DNA of 64,000 nt, taken from NCBI GenBank assembly GCA_029959195.1, contig CP114119.1, positions 2,418,001-2,482,000 on the forward strand, given 5' to 3'. Positions within the stretch are counted from its first letter, which is position 1. Each line of letters starts with the position of its first letter. The notes under the pieces are model-generated. The model saw only the letters and a list, made by a program, of their open reading frames with translations, did not search any database and was not told the origin of the DNA. A program made the position numbers and the translations under genes. Positions 11,634 to 22,045 of the stretch are shown in pieces. The DNA is from Dictyophora rubrovolvata (lineage: Eukaryota; Basidiomycota; Agaricomycetes; Phallales; Phallaceae).

Positions 11634-11640
11634 TATAAAA
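11634..11640 (+). promoter_or_regulatory. TATA box of secreted-protein copy A
   Basis: TATAAAA 66 bases before the start codon, followed by CGGCAAAGGTGTCAAGGTA. The same TATAAAACGGC-type block precedes copy C (15995), and closely similar forms precede copies B (about 14494) and D (about 17314), so the promoter was copied with the gene. Confidence 0.6.
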
Positions 11641-11705
11641 CGGCAAAGGTGTCAAGGTATATCCTTCAGCATTGGATTGCCCTTGTGTTTTAAAGCCTAC
11701 ACAAC

Positions 11706-12092
11706 ATGCAATTCACTAATATTTTTACTTTTGTCCTCTATGCAATTGGGACGCTTTCTATCATCAACGCTGACATCATTGGATTCAGCGGCAACAGCTG
11801 TGATGGTGATGAGGGAGACAACGTTCCTTGCGATGGGAGCTGCCATCAGTTCGGTGGTCGTCACTCGCTTCAAGTTGGTCCTGCCTTGTAATTCTGGAAT
11901 TTTACTCATACACGTTACTTTGTACAGCTTGTCACTGGAGGTACACATTGCGTGACGTACTTTCTGGACACCGGCTGTTCTGAGTTAGTTGGCAGCACAC
12001 AGCTGAGCGGCGATGGAACGTGTACAAACGTTAATACGGGAACCGACGTGGAGTCGTTCATATGCGCCTCTAATGATATTTGCGATACTTAG
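11706..12092 (+). CDS. Small secreted cysteine-rich protein, copy A
   Basis: Two exons (11706-11873 and 11928-12092) encode 110 residues. MQFTNIFTFVLYAIGTLSII is a clear signal peptide ending at INA. The mature part has eight cysteines: SGNSCDGDEG, VPCDGSCHQFGGRHS, GTHCVTYFLDTGCSE, GTCTNVNTG and SFICASNDICDT. The intron lies exactly between the codon for the Gln of RHSLQ and LVTGG, as in copy C. A second GT-AG intron follows directly after the stop codon, in the 3' untranslated part. I do not recognise a named family; it resembles the many short extracellular proteins of mushrooms. It is the first of four tandem copies and looks whole. Confidence 0.78.
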
Positions 12093-12565
12093 GTGGGGGC
12101 TGGGAGTATTGTCAAAACCTTAATGTGTACTGATTTCATTGCAGGAGGATTTTATTAAGATGACTATATGGATCCTGAGAACAAGTAAATAGGTTGTATG
12201 ATGTCTAACCCACCTGTGTCAGTCATGAATATATGTACTTTCTGGTTAACACCCCCTCCACTGCCATCTAGAGCGGTAATTGAGCCTGTATCGTAGTGAA
12301 CGATTCCGAGGATTTACCGTGTTCAAGCGAATTAATTGGTAACACACTTTCCATCGAAGGGGTCTCTTATTCTATAATAATAAGCTCAGGCACTGGGATA
12401 CAAACGCTGTCGATGTGTTCATGCAGATTTTTTTTCTGTTTCGAAGTTTGATATTTCATTGTAGACCCTGAGCATTTGCAAGAGCGACCTATTACCAGGT
12501 AAGCGGCGGCGGCTTTACATAATTATTCGGTTTACCCCCGAGCCACATCCTCTTTGCATGCCATA

Positions 12566-13555
12566 ATAGTGGCGCCCGACATTCCGTAAGCGGATTTTCA
12601 CTGTCCATAAGTGGATTTCAACAGTCTGATATCCAACGGACTTGAACAGCTGGTGTCCCGCCGGCTTGACCCATCTCATTCCACCGCTGTCCTGCACCGT
12701 CCCAACATTCGTTTTCTCAATCGCCACATCTCCGAATGGGGTCGTTCAGAGACAGAAAAATTTGTAATTCAGTGTATATTGTTAATAAAATATTTTTGGC
12801 ATCACAAAATCAAAAATAATAAAATGCGTCCCTAATTACATGCTCGTGCGTTGTCCCTAATTAGTCCGGAACCGTCCCAACTTTCATTCTCTCGATGACC
12901 ACATGATAAAATTCATTAAAAAAAATCCTGGAAGGATACATAACATGAGTGGAATCTACAATAAATTGTTTAGAGCACTATATAATGCGGTGATGATGGA
13001 TCTGGGGTGTCAACCAGTGTTGACCATCAAGGCTGGAATGGACTGTTGTGGGTGTAACCGCTGCACGTTGACGCCCAAGGCCGATGATTCCAACAGGTGT
13101 GACTAGACTCAGAGGTTCGGCCAACTACCCGACGGCGGGGGGGACTATGGGCACTTGTGGGTCACGAGCGCATATTCCAACAAAGGACGCGTCGCGTGCT
13201 GAAAACAGTTGTTTATTGATCCATGGAAAAATGAATGTTATTGCGTGTTTTCAAACTTCCGAATAATTTCATAGATTGTGTTAATCAGTCACTATATTTT
13301 GAATAAAAAATAAGCTAAATCCATCAAGAAAATGTCGAGAAATCGAAACTTGGGAGACCATTATGGTCCAGATAGTCTATTTCAAGGGACGGTCTCGATT
13401 CTTCTCGGTTCAGAACGAGATGGATGGACTTCAGGGTTGGAGACGGAAATGGTTGATAAGCGGACAGGTGGTGCCGAAGACTGAGACGTTCAGGGACAGT
13501 TGAGATCCCCTTATGGACAGTGAAAATCCGCTTATGGAATGTCGGGTGCCACTAT
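12566..13555. mobile_element. Non-autonomous DNA transposon with 57-bp terminal inverted repeats
   Basis: The left end (12566-12622) and the reverse complement of the right end agree over 57 bases with about four mismatches; both begin ATAGTGGC and include GCGGATTTTCACTGTCCATA. A TA dinucleotide flanks each end (12564-12565 and 13556-13557), consistent with a TA target duplication as in the Tc1/mariner/pogo superfamily. Further in, GCGGACAG-like words recur near the right end. The 990 bases hold no open frame resembling a transposase. Insertion into duplication unit 2 and not unit 1 shows that it arrived after, or was absent from the copy made in, the duplication. Confidence 0.8.
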
Positions 13556-14565
13556 TATATTTTCGATCCTCTTTTCCTTCCGTCCACATTCACGGCCGCA
13601 TTTGCTTGTTATTCGATGCTATTGCATATTTGTTGGGTCTTTTGATCTCGATCTATGAAAATCAGCAGTGGCCGAGCAAACAGGAGGGGCGCATGTAACA
13701 GTAACATATTGTTGGGAGTGCATGCACCATATTAGGCACGAACGTGCGATGCATGACATGCTAGAACAAGCCCTGATCCACACAGAACCCTTTGAAGAAC
13801 CTGTCTGGTTAAATCACTGATGAAGGAGGTGAGGCTAGGGTGAGGTTGGATTTCAGTTGAGATCGCATCTCTGGCTTCTAGGGCATACAATTTCGCCATC
13901 TTCCAAGCGTCTGCACTGGACCACATCTTTCATTGAAGCATTGAATGTCATCCCATTCTATCATATCAGATTTTAGGCATTGGGATTTCAAGTAATAAGG
14001 TTCATCTTGCGTGGACAGGCGACTACAAGAAGATCGAACCGCGGGAACAATCATGTCGAGTATTTGAGAGTATGAGGTCACTCCTCGAATACCAGTTATG
14101 TATACTGTCCAGTGCATAATTCCTCACTATATTACTGAATTCATGAAACGTTTTTCGTGATGTGGTTTCTTCCTCTCTGGAACCGGTGGTCATATTAATG
14201 TATGATAAGGTATCTTTTCAAATCCGTACCCGTCACGGTGGCTTTATCTAGCTGTTAAAAGAACTAGCAGATTATCCCTCAGTTAACTGATTCCAAAACT
14301 TTCATTATAGATGTGCAAGTGTAAATCTCAGTGGCCAACCGTGATGGAGTACAAGATACTGCCAGTGCTACACACGTTATAATATCAATGACTTCTCTTG
14401 TTTCCATGTCACCGCTAAAGAGCAGCGTAATCTAGAAAAAGAATTGAAGTGGGCGCGGCAGAAATTAGAACAGCCCCCCCCCGAGTTTTTTTTATAAAAG
14501 GGCAGAGATGTTAAGGCAAATCCTCCAGCATCGGATTGCACTCGTGTTCTGGCAAGCCTACCCAA

Positions 14566-14945
14566 CAATTCACTAATATTTTCACTTTTGTCCTCTATGC
14601 AATTGGGACGTTTTCCATCGTCAACGCTGACATTGCTGGGTTCAGTGGCAACACTTGTGATGGTGAAGAGGGAAACAATGCCCCCTGCGATGGAAGCTGC
14701 CGTCAGTTTGGTGGTCGCTACTCGCTTCAAGTTGGTCCTGCCTTGTAAATTTTACTCATACATGTTACTTCGTACAGCTTCTCACTGGAGGTACACATTG
14801 CGTGACGTACTTTCTCGACGATGGCTGTTCTGAGCTAGTTACTAGCACACAGCTGAGTGGCGAAGGAACGTGTACTAACGTTGATACGGGAACTGGCATA
14901 GGGTCGTTCATATGCGTTCCTAATGATGTTTGCGATACTTCAGTA
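14566..14945 (+). pseudogene. Small secreted cysteine-rich protein, copy B, looks broken
   Basis: Very close copy of copy A: FTNIFTFVLYAIGTFSIVNA, GNTCDGEEGNNAPCDGSC and, in the second exon, GTHCVTYFLDDGCSEL and SFICVPNDVCDT. All eight cysteines and the intron are kept, but the usual start and stop positions are not conserved, so it is probably not translated as a normal product. The divergence from copy A is modest, so the duplication and the decay are recent. Confidence 0.65.
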
Positions 14946-15390
14946 AGGGTTAAGAATATCGTAAAAAAGTTAACGTATATTGATTTCGTTGCAGAACGAC
15001 ATTCTTTAGACGACTATATGAATCCTGAGAACAAGCAAAAGAGCCGTACAATGCATATCCCACCTGTGTCAGTCATAAATATATATGCTTTCTGGTTAAG
15101 CCCTAGCCCCTCAGACCATTACCATTTAGAGCGGAAGTTGAGCCTGTATTGTAATAGTGAACGATTCCGAGGGTTTACTGTGTTCGGTTTTCAGACGAGC
15201 GATTTAATTGGGAACACACTTTCCATCGAAGGAGCCTTGTATTCTATAAATATTCAGGCGCTGGCATTTAAATGGTGTCGATGTGTCTGTTTCGGGGTGG
15301 ATGGCAGAACGACTCTAGTAGGGACGACATGTCTTTTCGCGAAACTTTATGCGGAAAACACACTCAGAGGAGGTTACCTTCCATAACGAT

Positions 15391-15500
15391 TATTCAGGTG
15401 GGGAGTTCAGTCCAAGTCTAGCAGGTCCTTTACTTTGAATACCAGGAAAGAATCTCTGGGCGTCTTTGGTAAGATCCGTTGTTGACTCTGCAAACTTTCA
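15391..15500 (+). pseudogene. Relic resembling a PLP-dependent lyase exon, copy 1
   Basis: A plus-strand frame reads GGEFSPSLAG and, after a stop, IPGKNLWASLVRSVVDSANF. It aligns base by base with the better preserved relic at 17007-17140 (shared words CAAGTCTAGCAGG and AGAATCTC). See that entry for the family suggestion. Confidence 0.3.
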
Positions 15501-16067
15501 TTCGATCCTTTCATTTTTTAAGCCGGCTTTAATTTCAAGCCGGGTTCTGGTCCATTCACATGCTCATTGAGCCTTCCACCCCACTGAAACATTCAATTAA
15601 ATCTCGGATATCTGCGGCTCTTTTCAAGGCTTCTCTTCACGCATAAGTACATATCACTACGATTTCCAGATTCATTGTCAGAAGCGCATGCCGTTGAGAC
15701 TAGTGTTTTCCCTCCCTGCACGGTGATATCTTCCTAAGCTAGTAATCGGAATAGTTCCGTACAACCAGTGAATATGCTAATGTATGATTATATTATACGT
15801 AGCTTCGCTTAATTCCTGAATAAAGGTTGAAGCGCACAAGTCTCAACCGATGAGCTACTTTCGTGTAAATACCAGTAGCCAGATTCAAGTCAATTCCACC
15901 GGAGAATGTTCTTTGAAGCTTCGGTATTCGATCAACCGGACTGAAAGGAGCACTTGGCAGGAAATGAATAACCCAAAAAGTACCTAATTTTCTCTATAAA
16001 ACGGCTGAAAATCCAAGGTGAGTCCCCCAGCATCAGTTTGCCCTCTCTTCTCTCAAAAGCTCACAAC
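15501..16067 (+). other. Intergenic stretch and promoter of copy C
   Basis: No coding signal was found. TATAAAACGGC begins at 15995, 73 bases before the start codon of copy C, followed by GAAAATCCAAGGTGAG as in the other copies. Confidence 0.5.
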
Positions 16068-16455
16068 ATGCAATTCACCACTATTCTCACTTTTGTCTTT
16101 TCTGCAATTGGAATGTTGTCCATCGCAAACGCTGACATCGTTGGCTTCGACGGCAGCTCTTGTGATGGTAATGAGGGGCTCAACGTTCCTTGCGATGGAA
16201 GCTGCCATCTGTTCGGCGGTCGCCACTCACTCCTAGTTGGTCCCTTCCTTGTAATTCTGACATCTTACTCATATACATCGCTTTGTACAGCTTCTTGCTG
16301 GAGGTACACATTGCGTGACCTATTACCTCAACAGCGACTGTACCAACGCAGTTGGCAATGCAGAGCTAAGCGGCGTAGGATCTTGCGCGAACGTCAACAC
16401 CGGAACCGACGTTGAGTCCTTCAGTTGCTCTCCTAACAGTGGTTGCGCGAATTAG
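16068..16455 (+). CDS. Small secreted cysteine-rich protein, copy C
   Basis: Two exons (16068-16235 and 16291-16455) encode 110 residues, the same length and intron position as copy A. The signal peptide is MQFTTILTFVFSAIGMLSIA. The mature part keeps eight cysteines: GSSCDGNEG, VPCDGSCHLFGGRHS, GTHCVTYYLNSDCTN, GSCANVNTG and SFSCSPNSGCAN. A GT-AG intron right after the stop codon (about 16456-16519) is shared with copies A and B. It is more diverged from A than B is, so it belongs to an older duplication. The function is unknown; secretion is inferred from the signal peptide. Confidence 0.78.
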
Positions 16456-17006
16456 GTAAGATTTGGAAACATGAATTGTAAAAAAAAATTAAAATGTATA
16501 TTGACATTGTTTACTGCAGGAGGATGCTATATTTTCGGAGATGACTACATGGATTACAAGGGACTGTCGAGTAATTAAATAATGCACTTGAATACCTATT
16601 GGCTAACATATTGGTGTCAATTCGTGTGCCTTCTGGTCTGTTTTTGAAAGCGGAAGTGACTCTGCGTGTGCGAGCCCTTGAGTGTATAAAGCGTAAGGCT
16701 CAGGCTCGAAGGTCCCACCATTCGTGTTCATTTCCTTCTTTTTCCCTCTCTCTTCCCCTTCATCGGACCATTACCTGACAAAAAGTGATTGACGACCAAC
16801 TTACTGACTCTCATAAGTGAAGCACTCGCTTTCATGAGCGTGCAATACAGCTCCGATCACGCAGGACTCGCACCTTCTAAAGAACCTGTCTGGCTTACTG
16901 ATGAGAGTGGGGTTAATTCGTCACACGTGAAGTGAAACTTTTTGAGTCGAATTTCAATTGGGATCATATCCTTGTTCAGGGTATCCCGTGTCAGTATTGA
17001 TTTAGA

Positions 17007-17140
17007 GGCTGTCTTTTTTACATCGATTGGACCGGCGGAGTGTTCAATTCAAGTCTAGCAGGCCTTGCACCGTTCAATGCTACACAGAATCTCCTCGGGG
17101 CATTTTCCCTAAAATCCGTCATATTGACTCTCTACAGTAA
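17007..17140 (+). pseudogene. Relic resembling a sphingosine-phosphate-lyase-like exon, copy 2
   Basis: A single frame reads FYIDWTGGVFNSSLAGLAPF and then NLLGAFSLKSVILTLY, ending at a splice-donor-like GTAAGCC at 17141. The DWTGG(V/L)(Y/F)xSxxLAG pattern is what I recall from the pyridoxal-phosphate lyases of the DPL1 group, where it follows the active-site lysine. The exon stands alone, without neighbours of the same gene, and is repeated at 15391. It is therefore a fragment carried by the local duplications. The family call is tentative. Confidence 0.3.
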
Positions 17141-17388
17141 GCCACCATAGGTCTCACCTGATACGATTTAGGCTTATTTCGTGTCAGTGGTTTCGGTTTC
17201 TCCTGTTCTCAGTGATGCAAGTTAATAACGCTGAAGAAGAATTCTTCGTAGCTTCGATATTCGATTGGCCATGTAATTGAAAATGATGAATAGTTCAAGA
17301 GCACCCTGGATTCTATATGAAACGGCAGAAAAGTAAGGTAATCCCTTCAGCATCGGATTACCTCTCTTATCTCAAAGTTTACAAAGAC

Positions 17389-17766
17389 ATGCAATTCACC
17401 ACTATTTTGACATTTATTCTTTATGCGATTAGAATCCTATCCACCGCCAACGCTGACATCGTTGCATTCAGTGGCAGCCATCGTGATGGTAATGAAGGCG
17501 CCAACGTTGGCTGTGATGGAGTCCGCCACACCTTCGGCGGTCGCTACTCGCTCCGTCCTCCCTTGTAATTTTTGAATTTTACTGATTGAAATCGTTCTGC
17601 ACAGCTTCTCGTTGGACGTAAACGTTGCGTGACATACTTCCCCAAAAGCGGCTGCAATGAGGAAGTCGGAAGCGCAGAGCTGACCGAAGGAGCTTGCGCA
17701 AATGTTAACACTGGAACCAACGTAGTATCCTTCAAATGTAGTCCTAATGATTTTTGCGAATCATAA
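17389..17766 (+). pseudogene. Small secreted cysteine-rich protein, copy D, diverged and probably broken
   Basis: The first exon keeps the signal peptide (MQFTTILTFILYAIRILSTA) and the GFSG-like start, and the second exon keeps RCVTYFPKSGCNEE, GACANVNTG and SFKCSPNDFCES. It has lost conserved cysteines in the first exon, and the usual splice joint does not give an open frame. It is the most diverged of the four copies. Confidence 0.6.
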
Positions 17767-19143
17767 ATTGGATTTGGGGGGTCGATTGTTGAAATTTTAA
17801 CGTGTATACTGATTTCACCACAGAAGGATAGTTTTGAAGATGAGTAATGTATTTCTGGCCGTGCTCCATTATGACCACAGAAATCACTATCTGTGCGCAC
17901 AAGTTCCCAGAAGTATAGGGCGTAACGTTGGGTTAAGATAATCGATACCTTCTAGAATCCCTCGAACTCCAGTTCTTGTCTCATTTGGTTTCAGACTGGC
18001 CACTTTGACTTCGCCGTCTAAACACGCGCTCTTCTGCCAGGTGCTCCAACTGATGCATTAACATACCTGCCTCCTGGAACATAGTAAGATTAGTGAGTTG
18101 GCAATGAAAAGACCGTCGCGAGGACGCCAGAGAGTGTGCCAAACTGTGATGGCGCGTTCGGTTGACATCATGTCACAATTCTGTTACAACCCAACCGGAT
18201 CACACCTCGGCATCAAAATTTGTCGTAGTACCGTACGCCAAACTACATCACTACAAGAAACAATGCCACACTTGTTTTCGTCTTCAATCCAAAGTGGCAG
18301 CACCAATCAATATTTTAACATTTAATCCTAACGTTTCTACTCGAACTCTCCCGTCGCCCGATACCTAGCGATGCGGGTTTTGATCTCCAAATTCTACAAA
18401 CGATCTCTATTCCGACGCAACTGATACTGGAAGCTCAAAAGTTTTGAAATGCTATGGACATTATTCGGCAGAAAAGTTTTTTTCCGGATTTCTCTCGGAT
18501 TTTGTACCTTGAAAGTTATACTCAGTTTCGTTAACCGCCATCAACTCTCAACTACACCGCAATTCAGGAGTCGGCCTGTTTATGACGGCCGTTCCGGATA
18601 TTGATCACGAAAAGACGATGACTTTCAAGTGACGGTATTTGTTTTCAGTGCTGATTTTCCATATATATAGTTGCTTTTAACTGAATCGATATAGCAGCTG
18701 TTGAAATAATCAAAATTTTTGATGAAATACCTGGCCTTCAAGCAAACGGACCGAACGACCGAACACTGCTCGCAGTGTCCAAACCCCTTGTGATATTAGC
18801 ACGCTCAGTAATAACCAATCTCAATTCTGCTATCCCCGCATTTGCTCAAAACAGCTGTCCGATGTGGTCTTGATTCTATATTCCTCCGCTGATTGTTTCG
18901 TAATGGGCACATTAATGTCAACCATCATCTGAAATCTGGCTAATGGGAATCTTTGTTGAAATAATGTTTCGTGGGTGTATTTCATGTATTCATCAGTCTA
19001 TTATTTACTAAGATACGTTTAGCAGCTACAAGCTGTGCTTTCAATTCCTTTATAAACTCGCCATTCCTTGCAATATAATTTCCCAACTCAAAGTCTACTA
19101 ATTTAATCTCATCTAATTCTTCTCCATTCCACATATATCTAAC
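17767..19143. other. Gene-poor stretch with one short relic
   Basis: The only coding-like signal is at about 17997-18086 on the plus strand: QTGHFDFAV, then LLPGAPTDALTYLPPGT before a stop, interrupted once. It reads like the C-terminus of an unknown protein. The last 100 bases are the promoter of the next gene, with TATAAA at 19051. Confidence 0.35.
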
Positions 19144-19715
19144 ATGTTCAAAATTTTGTCTACTGCTTTCGCAACAACCTTGGCCTTCACAATTGCCCTG
19201 GCAAAACCTATTCCAGTCTCTCTTGTCGCTCGCGACTTCCAGGGACGGTGAGTGAACCCATTTGTTTCACCCATAAACAACCAACTTCATTAAATCAATC
19301 CAGAGGAACATTTTACTTCCAAGAAGGTGCATTTGGTGCTTGCGGACAAATCCACCAAGACAGCGATTTCATCATCGCTTTGCGTACGTTTTCAAGTTCT
19401 CTCAGGTAACCTGAATGCGTCTAAAATTCAATTTGTCCCCAGCCGAAAGCCAATATGATGGTGGCAGTCACTGTGGACAATCTGTAACCATCACTGATAC
19501 CAGCTCTGGCAACACTCAAACCGCAACTGTTGCGGACTTGTGTCCCGGCTGCGCGGGAGATAGCATTGACATGTCCGTTGGACTGTTTACTGCATTTGCG
19601 CCAGAATCTGTTGGCGTCATTCCAGGTAAATGAATTATCTTTCGATATTTTTGACTTTACTTATTATCGGCCTTATCTATGTATACTTGCTTTAGTTTCC
19701 TGGAACTACAATTAA
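19144..19715 (+). CDS. Secreted double-psi beta-barrel (RlpA/barwin-like) protein
   Basis: Four exons (19144-19247, 19304-19383, 19443-19625, 19696-19715) encode 128 residues. A signal peptide MFKILSTAFATTLAFTIALA is followed by a short propeptide and then one double-psi beta-barrel domain: GTFYFQEGAFGACGQIHQDS, SHCGQSVTITDTSSG, ATVADLCPGCAGDSIDMSVG, LFTAFAPESVGVIPVSWNYN. The paired cysteines in ACG/HCG and CPGC fit disulfides of the family. It lacks the C-terminal domain of true expansins and is like the small expansin-like and cerato-platanin-neighbour proteins secreted by fungi. A role at the cell wall is inferred. A TATA box lies 93 bases before the start. Confidence 0.88.
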
Positions 19716-20125
19716 ATTTGGCGTTCGACCAGCATTAAGTTATTGACCATAACAGCGGCCTCTGGAAGGTTTAGACTTGATTTATTTATTAGCATCGATG
19801 TACAAAATATACATTCCTTGGATTTTGTGTTTCGATCTCCTTGAAGCGTTCAATACTTTGCATGAATCAGCCGCACGGGTGGAACCTTCAAGATCGTTAA
19901 TATTCTCTAGATAGAATGACGCAGCGAGAAACCGGGGAGGAGAGAATAGTGTTAAAGACATATTAGAGTTGTGAATAAGGCAGGAATTACCAACGAATTA
20001 CCCGGGGTGGGCGGGAGATAAATACTTGACCCTTTCAGGCTCCGCTGAGCTTGCTCAACTCTGCACCTTCCACCCTTTATGCTTGCCACACGGAACAACG
20101 GAACAACGGCTTGGTACGAACACTC

Positions 20126-20938
20126 ATGGAACGTTTACCTTTCGAAATATTGCTTGTCATCATCGAACAAGTTCTGGACGATCCTACACTGAATTATTTC
20201 GCTCGCATCTACCTGATGCTCCTACTCCCTCGTATCAACAAGCGGCTACGATGGATCTATTTGTATAAGGCATCCCTGGATGTTTATATACCTTCTAGAG
20301 CCTTCTATCAGTACTGGGTATCCAAGTTGGAGAGTCTTCCTCGGGACCATATCTTAAATACACGGTGTCGCTCCTTTGAGTTTCGATTGGAATATTATTG
20401 GCGTGAAACCCCCTGGTTTCGCGAGCAAAACTTGCTCAAAGGCAAGTTCGGAAACGCAGACCCTATACCCTACTTTATGGGTAACATTCTGACTCAAAAA
20501 GGTCTGTTTCCCAACCTCCGCACCATCCACATAAAGTTTGGCGCAGAGGTAAGATTCGATCCTTACAATTTTCTATTCCCGGCATGCCTGCCGAAATCAG
20601 TCAACGCGCTTTATCTACATTATTATATTTCTGAGCACTGGAGGGACGCGAGCTATTTTGGAGAACAACCCACTGTGAAGACAATAAGAAGAAACACACC
20701 GATACACTTTTCTAGCCGCAAGCACCCATTAGAAGTACTGGACATTTTGGTAATGGGCGATGAAGTGCAAGACGAAATAGGAACACATTACACAGACGTG
20801 CCCATATTTCGCGATATTGCAAGGCTCTGGGGTTCACTTTTCGATGCAACGCCACGTCTTTTCATACAGGGAATCCCCAGGCCTATCGAGAAAGATTCGA
20901 AGAATATTATATCTCTGGAGATGACCGAAGGGTCATAG
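20126..20938 (+). CDS. F-box-like protein, C-terminus probably displaced by a frame slip
   Basis: The first ATG opens MERLPFEILLVIIEQVLDDP, an F-box-like N-terminus, followed by LLLPRINKRLRWIYLYKAS as in mushroom F-box genes. The intronless frame runs 270 codons to a stop at 20938. A different frame continues without break to 21129: EEYYISGDDRRVIEYYSQRQ and LEEIGWKWGFRGYPLWRSGS. One extra A in the AAA run at 20891-20893 would join the two smoothly, giving about 334 residues. The gene is therefore either truncated by a real deletion or affected by a sequencing slip. Confidence 0.6.
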   Translation: MERLPFEILLVIIEQVLDDPTLNYFARIYLMLLLPRINKRLRWIYLYKASLDVYIPSRAFYQYWVSKLESLPRDHILNTRCRSFEFRLEYYWRETPWFREQNLLKGKFGNADPIPYFMGNILTQKGLFPNLRTIHIKFGAEVRFDPYNFLFPACLPKSVNALYLHYYISEHWRDASYFGEQPTVKTIRRNTPIHFSSRKHPLEVLDILVMGDEVQDEIGTHYTDVPIFRDIARLWGSLFDATPRLFIQGIPRPIEKDSKNIISLEMTEGS

Positions 20939-21154
20939 AGTACTACTCCCAACGTCAGCGTCTTGAAGAAATTGGATGGAAATGGGGTTTCCGAGGATAT
21001 CCGCTGTGGCGGTCAGGCAGTCAGTCAAGCCCGCAGAAGAAAAAAGGGGTTCGACGCCTCGTACAAAAGTTTTCGGTGTTGAAGTCATTCTTAAAACGAG
21101 TTCGACGCTGTAAGTTATGCAAAAGTTAGGTAAATGCAGGAAGAATCTATTTGT

Positions 21155-21270
21155 AGCACAAAGGAGAATAGATAGCTGTATAGCAGTTTTCGTTTTTCAT
21201 TACAATTACAAAGTTTGAAAAAGTTACTTTCCCAAAGCTCAGTCAAAAGAATAACAAAATATAGTCGGGC
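21155..21270. repeat. Direct repeat, left copy
   Basis: About 110 bases, similar to 23136-23245. The core GCTGTATAGCAGTTTTCGTT is nearly identical in both, followed by TTTCATTACA, CCAAAGCTCA and TAACAAAATA in the same order. This copy follows the stop of the F-box-like gene. Confidence 0.7.
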
Positions 21271-22045
21271 AAGTTCAATCGGTATTTCCATGTCATCTTC
21301 TGAATTGTATATAGTACGTTGCTTGACGATTTGTTCGAGTAGATCGCATTTACGGCGGTGTTAGAGACGCTTTCGCAAGGGTGAGCCCGGATGATTATGG
21401 CTGTTGAAGACTTTTCAGGATTGACACGTGTAAGAGGACGATCTATTAAAAGTACTAGTAACGGGTTTTTCGTCTGAATAGAAAGGAAAGAAAAACTGAA
21501 GTTCAGCCAAAAGTAATTTGGTTTGAAACCTGACGGAACCTTACCGTTATGAATTTAGCTAGTACGTCGACTTTCGCGACAATGTTGTTGAGTATGCCCT
21601 TATAGCAGCAGCAGAGTGGTGTCTCTTTTCTTCATCATGAGAAACACAAACGCCAGCATGGATATGTCCATCCCATAAAATAACGGTTATGTCAGAATCA
21701 ACGGCCCAGCCATTACCGTGAACGCTAGACTTTAAGATGACGACATATGGTAGTGGTTATCGCAATGTAGCCCATATTCTTCATAGGTTCACATCCTTAC
21801 TAAACGCTTTATGACATTCTTGAACGTTAACGTCATCTCACTCGTTCTCACCAGAGCTAGTGTTTGTTTATTTGCCATCGCATTCGTCGCAGTTCAAACC
21901 GTTGCTTATAACACGGGGATCTGAAGAACATGCTTGCTTGGCTTGGTTAGTGTGTAATCTATAATAGAAAATAAAATTGAATTCTAGCAATACAGCAATA
22001 CATATTCCAAGACAGTATTCATCAGAACAATCTGGACTCTCCATT
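21271..22045. other. Intergenic stretch
   Basis: No convincing coding frame, repeat or RNA was seen in these 775 bases. Confidence 0.5.

Larger units (their letters stand above)
10575..12425. repeat. Segmental duplication, unit 1
   Basis: About 1.85 kb that recurs as unit 2 (12430-15300). Matching landmarks are the run-in TTTGATATTTCAT (10589 and 12449), the pyrimidine-rich TTCCTTCCGTCCACAT (10709 and 13575), GAAAATCAGCAGTGG (10783 and 13655), the secreted-protein gene (11706 and 14566) and the tail AACACACTTTCCATCGAAGG (12341 and 15211). Order and strand are conserved. Confidence 0.8.
12430..15300. repeat. Segmental duplication, unit 2, split by a transposon
   Basis: A second copy of the 10575-12425 segment, lengthened from about 1.86 to 2.87 kb by the inverted-repeat element at 12566-13555. 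Left of the element it matches 10575-10690; right of it the match resumes at about 10700. It contains secreted-protein copy B. Confidence 0.75.
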
